Origin: Isoetes taiwanensis
Lineage: Eukaryota > Streptophyta > Lycopodiopsida > Isoetales > Isoetaceae
Direction of reading: 5' to 3'
Assembly: GCA_021234155.1 (NCBI GenBank)
Contig: JAJEKV010000008.1
Location: 10,536,740-10,600,739, forward strand
DNA length: 64,000 bases
This document shows, in pieces, positions 59,986 to 64,000 of the stretch. The notes under the pieces are model-generated. The model saw nothing but the letters and a program-made list of their open reading frames with translations, ran no database searches and was not told the DNA's origin. Made by a program: the position numbers and the translations under genes. Position 1 is the first letter of the stretch. Every line of letters begins with the position of its first letter.

Positions 59986-62772
59986 TCATGCACGAATAGA
60001 GATGACGAGAGACAATAATCTCTCATTGCTTAACAAGCTAGTTAGAGGACAAATATGAAGCCCATTAACAATCCCCTCGAAATTTGTTTTTTAGGGTCCC
60101 CTTTTTTTTAATTCCCTAGCACAAGTGAGGCAGTTGTGATGGATTTGAATGCAGATGGATATGGCAGATTATGCATTGCAGCTATGGCAGATTATGCAGA
60201 TGTGTATGGAAGATTTAAGAACACATTTTTTGAGCCTTGAATTTGCCTAATTCTTAGAAGACCCAAATGGATCAGAATGATCCTTTTTGTCATTGGATTC
60301 GTCGTAGCTAGGCATATACAAGCTCCTCTTTGTGAAAAGACCTCTGCAATTTGTTAAAAGAAGATCTAACTACATCCCTTATATGAAGCGAAGACTCGGC
60401 TGGTTTGTTTTTGCCTTTAATCTAGAAAAACCCTGTTTGGAGACACCATAGCCAGTTTTCTCAATCTGGCATCGAAATAGGACTTCTTAATTTGCCTTCT
60501 TCCCCATCCATGGATTTTGATTTCATTTCATATGATGAAATGCAGGCTTTTGGAGAAATCTTTAGATAAAAGGAAGCTCCTTTCTTCTGTAAGCAAATGG
60601 GTATGCTATAAAATAGGGAGTATCCTAAGCTTTTGATGCTTTGTCACTATAACAGAGCCCAAAAGAGAGAATCTGAGACTTTGGCAGCCTTTTACTTTTT
60701 ATTAATCCCAAACCGACCATGACTTTTCCTCTGTAGCAAAATTTTAGACTTGTGATTTTTTAACTATTTATGTTGTTTACAAAAGATTCGAATTCAATTT
60801 TTATTGCATTTGCTCGAATGCAACTACCTTTTCTCAAACTATGAAGAATGGGGCTTTCTGCGACCATAAGAGCAAGGCCATAAGGGTTTGATGCCATAGC
60901 CGCTACCACAGGCGTACTTTGAAGAAGGAGACGTATAACCAGAAGGGTTCGATGCCATAGCTAGAAGCTTTGAGATTTCTGTCTTAACATAATCAGTCTC
61001 TAATCCATAAGATATGGCAAGGACCAAATGCACAGTATGGAAGGTTAGAAGCCCAAGGCCGCGGGTAAGCCTGGTGGAGCTAGCAGCGCGAAGCGATAAG
61101 AAGATTCTCAAAGCATTGCGACCAAGACCGGACGAGGTGTCGAGCAATTCCGACTCCTCAGATGAATCCTTCCATGGACGAGTGGGCACCAAGTAGCTCG
61201 TCAAAATTGACACAGCGGACAGACGAGATGTTTCCATAAGGACACTCTCTGGGGATGAAGAGCAGCAGCAGCAGCAAGGGCAGCGACAGGCAGCCTCGAA
61301 GAAGAGAGGAAAAGAGAAAGTAGCAGAATGGGAGAAGGAGAGGCAAGAATAGGAGAGAAGGACTAAGAGGCGAGAAGATAGGAAAAAAGAGAAGAGATAA
61401 AAAAGAAACGAGAATAGGCTGAGAGGAAGCGTGATGATTCAGGAGGCACGACGAAAGGAAGCTGACTCCGAGTTGAAGGGGGGATGAAGTTCAGACCTCA
61501 ATGCTCGTCCACCATATCCAGTGTGGCCTAAGCCACCCAAAAAGTAGACCAAGAAGTATAAGACGAGAAGCCTTTCAAGCTAAAGCACGACGCCAAGTAC
61601 GAGAAGAAGAAGGTGGCATTTAAGTAATACCTGAGATGATGGATTAGGTATAATGAATAGTACTGCAAACAAAACGTACCAAAGTTCGTGAAGGCGGCAG
61701 ATCACAAGTGAGGCCCAAGCCCGTTCCACCTCGACCAAGGATGTCGAGGAGGTCCATCACGGACCAAACTCCAAGCACAGCAGGGCATTTGGGAAGATCA
61801 GGCACTTCCAATAGTGCACAAAACTCCTAATCTAGAAAGCCCCATTCGAGTGCCTTTTTCGGGAGGTGATGAAAGATTTCAGAACCGATTATCGGGTTAC
61901 GCCGATGATGGTGCGAGCTCGCCAGGAGGGGGCTAAAGCGGAACTTACCCAGCTTTTTGAAGAAGCAAAACCCCTATGCCATTCATGCCAAGTGAGTAAT
62001 TGTCATGCCCAAGGACATGCACTTGGTCAGAAGGATCCGAAAGGACAAGATTTAGGAATCTTTTTGTCAAATTTTGAAGCTAACTATATAAAAATTTCTT
62101 GGATGAATGTAAACATGTCAAAATTTTGATCAAATCGGAAAAAAACGGGTCAAGTTTGAGTGACCTAGGTCATTCCAGGCCAAACGCATTCCTGAGAGTC
62201 TCGAAAATCCCATCTGTGCGGAGTAATCTGGTGTGGTCAAACTTTAGCTTAAAAGTGTCAAATAAATGTGAAAGAAGCTGGTAGATAGGGTAGAATTAGC
62301 AATTTTGCATTCTGACATTTTACATCACAAACTTTGGATAAATTTAGACCAAAATGGAGCCACCTAGGTCAATCCGCGTCAACCGACTTTTCGAGAGTCT
62401 CGGAAACCCCATCTGCATAGAGTAACCCAGTTCGACCCACTGAGACCCAAAATTGACCAAAACTACCGAATAAACCACTAGCATATTGCATGCCTTGTTT
62501 GTTAGATTAGCTCTTTAAATCAGTCAATTTGGTCCATTATACTTCCAGAATCTAGATTTCTCCAACGGGTACTTCTGGGACAGAAGCCTAGGCAACTCTG
62601 GTCTACATAAGGGAACTTGTTTGACCTTTTTCTTCACCAAAACTCAAGCTTCCTCTGTTCAGGCGATTTTTCAACCCTCTTGTCTTCTGTTCAAACTATT
62701 TTCTACCCTACTCCAATGGCACCTACCAGCTTCGTCGAATGGTAAAACGACACCAATCACATCAGCGGTTCG
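59986..62772. other. Gene-poor stretch
   Basis: No gene is established. A purine-rich segment at 61.25-61.63 kb and ORFs at 61014-61196 and 61866-62129 have no recognised domain. Around 62140-62240 and 62350-62440 a ~210-bp unit (GACCTAGGTCATTCC or CACCTAGGTCAATCC, GAGAGTCTCG, CCCATCTG, AGTAA) is duplicated. Confidence 0.45.
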
Positions 62773-64000
62773 AGAGTGGCTTATTAGCGGTTAGGCCCTT
62801 TTTCCACACTAGTCACAAAATATGGCTGTCATATATAATATAGTTCTATAATAATGATTGTTAATATAGTTCTCCTATTTGTGGTCTCCGTGAGCTTAAA
62901 AATCCAATGTAATCTATTCACCTTACATTAACAACAAGAGTGGCTTATTAGCGACCAGTTGGTTTATGAGTCGCACACATCACTCCATAGGTCCTACTCT
63001 TGTTCACTTAATTAATGCACACATCACTTTCAATTAACAACAATAGAAGGGGCCTTGACCAAGCAAAGTATGAAGGAATTATGATTTTGAAGGCCACCAA
63101 GCAAAGTCCTAAAGGAATCTCGACTCTGAATCTTGACTCCAAAAGTGAAGCTAGCTACTGATAATATGGAATAGAATTTAGGTGCCTATGCCTTCGGGTA
63201 CATTATCGACATGGGATGGATGGATGGATGGATAACGTCCAACAACAATACTAGCATGATGACTAAGCAAAGGGTGAAGGCACCTTGACTCTATTTGTGG
63301 GACTTTTTGATACTCCGTGGGATATAGTTGTTACATCTTAAACACAAAGTTTCATCGTTGCCTAATAAAGTTTATACTATGGCCCACAATAAGGCAACGT
63401 ATGCATGAACTGGCCTCTTTTACAAAGGTGAATTTTTTTTGCTCCATTTTTTTTTGTTTTTTTTTTTTTTTGTTTTTTCTCCTTGAAATTGTGAATGCAA
63501 CAAAGGACTAACCCTTCTCCAATGAAAGATACATCATCGAGCAACATGGGAGGTTTTGACGGGCTAGCCATTGTTCAATTAATAGAATGAAATTCTTAGG
63601 TAGCCGACCCCTATCCAATAAAAGATACAACATATAGCAAGTTGCAAGTTCTGGGGAGGTGATCCTCGTTATCAAAGAAAAAAATGAAATTTTTATGTCC
63701 TAAGGGCTGTAAAAACCATACAAGTATGTTCTGACAACCACGGCTCACGTTTCTCTTTAGCAATTCGCTCACGATTTGAAAATATGCAAAGCCGGAAGGG
63801 TGTGAACATGCAAACACCTATGGTAGTACTGATCTTTGTAAAGTTTATACTTCTACGTTCAACCATTGTCAAAACCTTAATCAAATGCAGGTAAAACTAC
63901 CCTTAGACCATTTGACACAAGTAGCAATTTTGTGGAAGGCATGTTTAATTAATAAAGCACAACAATAAAGAACTACAATTTAGTTCATAGTTCAAATCTG
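62773..64000 (+). repeat. Long dispersed repeat, copy 2 (runs off the window)
   Basis: This is the second copy of the 41.88 kb repeat, starting at the same AGAGTGGCTTATT and collinear to the window end. It carries the ~85 bp missing from copy 1 and a longer poly-T run near 63455-63475. Confidence 0.85.

Noticed and set aside
61014-61196. ORF starting MARTK, like histone H3
   Set aside because: Similarity ends after five residues; the rest has no histone-fold sequence.

Overview
This is nuclear DNA of a land plant, rich in transposable elements. The evidence is one clean two-exon DUF1005 gene (a plant-specific family), a conserved 133-bp SERK-type receptor-kinase exon, a Ty1/copia element primed by initiator tRNA-Met, a CACTA terminus and plant-like GT-AG introns. 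The mix of decayed LINEs, large satellites and unusual DNA transposons would fit a fern or another seedless plant, but I infer that and cannot name a species. Only three features look like host genes: DUF1005 (39.8-41.4 kb), the SERK exon (46.2 kb), and possibly a small tandem gene pair (29.0-30.0 kb).

Layout: 1-2.56 kb is tandem ~0.8 kb repeats; 2.57-3.77 kb is a 19-bp minisatellite; 3.78-4.54 kb is ACATGT-rich degenerate repeats. Element A lies at ~4.55-10.23 kb. LINE-1 (10.6-15.4 kb, + strand) ends in a (TATC)n tail that abuts a truncated copia element (15.4-19.1 kb, - strand). Element B lies at ~19.9-28.9 kb, followed by the paired small genes. LINE-3 (33.6-37.5 kb, - strand) is heavily decayed. 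DUF1005, a ~1.1 kb dispersed repeat, the SERK exon, a CACTA end, assorted repeats and a 379-bp fold-back element follow. LINE-2 (55.4-59.8 kb, + strand) sits between (CT)n tracts. The right edge is a second copy of the 41.9 kb repeat.

The most interesting content is elements A and B. They are divergent in sequence but share a plan. On the - strand each has a spliced gene with a ParB/sulfiredoxin-like domain. Divergently, on the + strand, each has a large transposase-like gene of the type I know as DUF7869, with an N-terminal Cys motif, D..QLDN..GHTHD core motifs and a C-terminal barrel-like region. In both, the first intron of the ParB-like gene begins right after a very short first coding exon and carries eight copies of an element-specific perfect or near-perfect palindrome: GTGTATTCCGGAATACAC in A, and GATCGC-N4-GCGATC at an exact 34-bp period in B. 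Further copies lie in another intron and near the transposase promoter. B also has remnants of an N4/N6 DNA-methyltransferase-like gene downstream of the ParB-like gene, which is the pairing seen in bacterial and phage ParB-methylase proteins. The arrangement resembles ParB with parS and a DDE-like recombinase. I know of no description of such a plant element, but cannot search. Both copies carry a few stops or frameshifts and are probably inactive.
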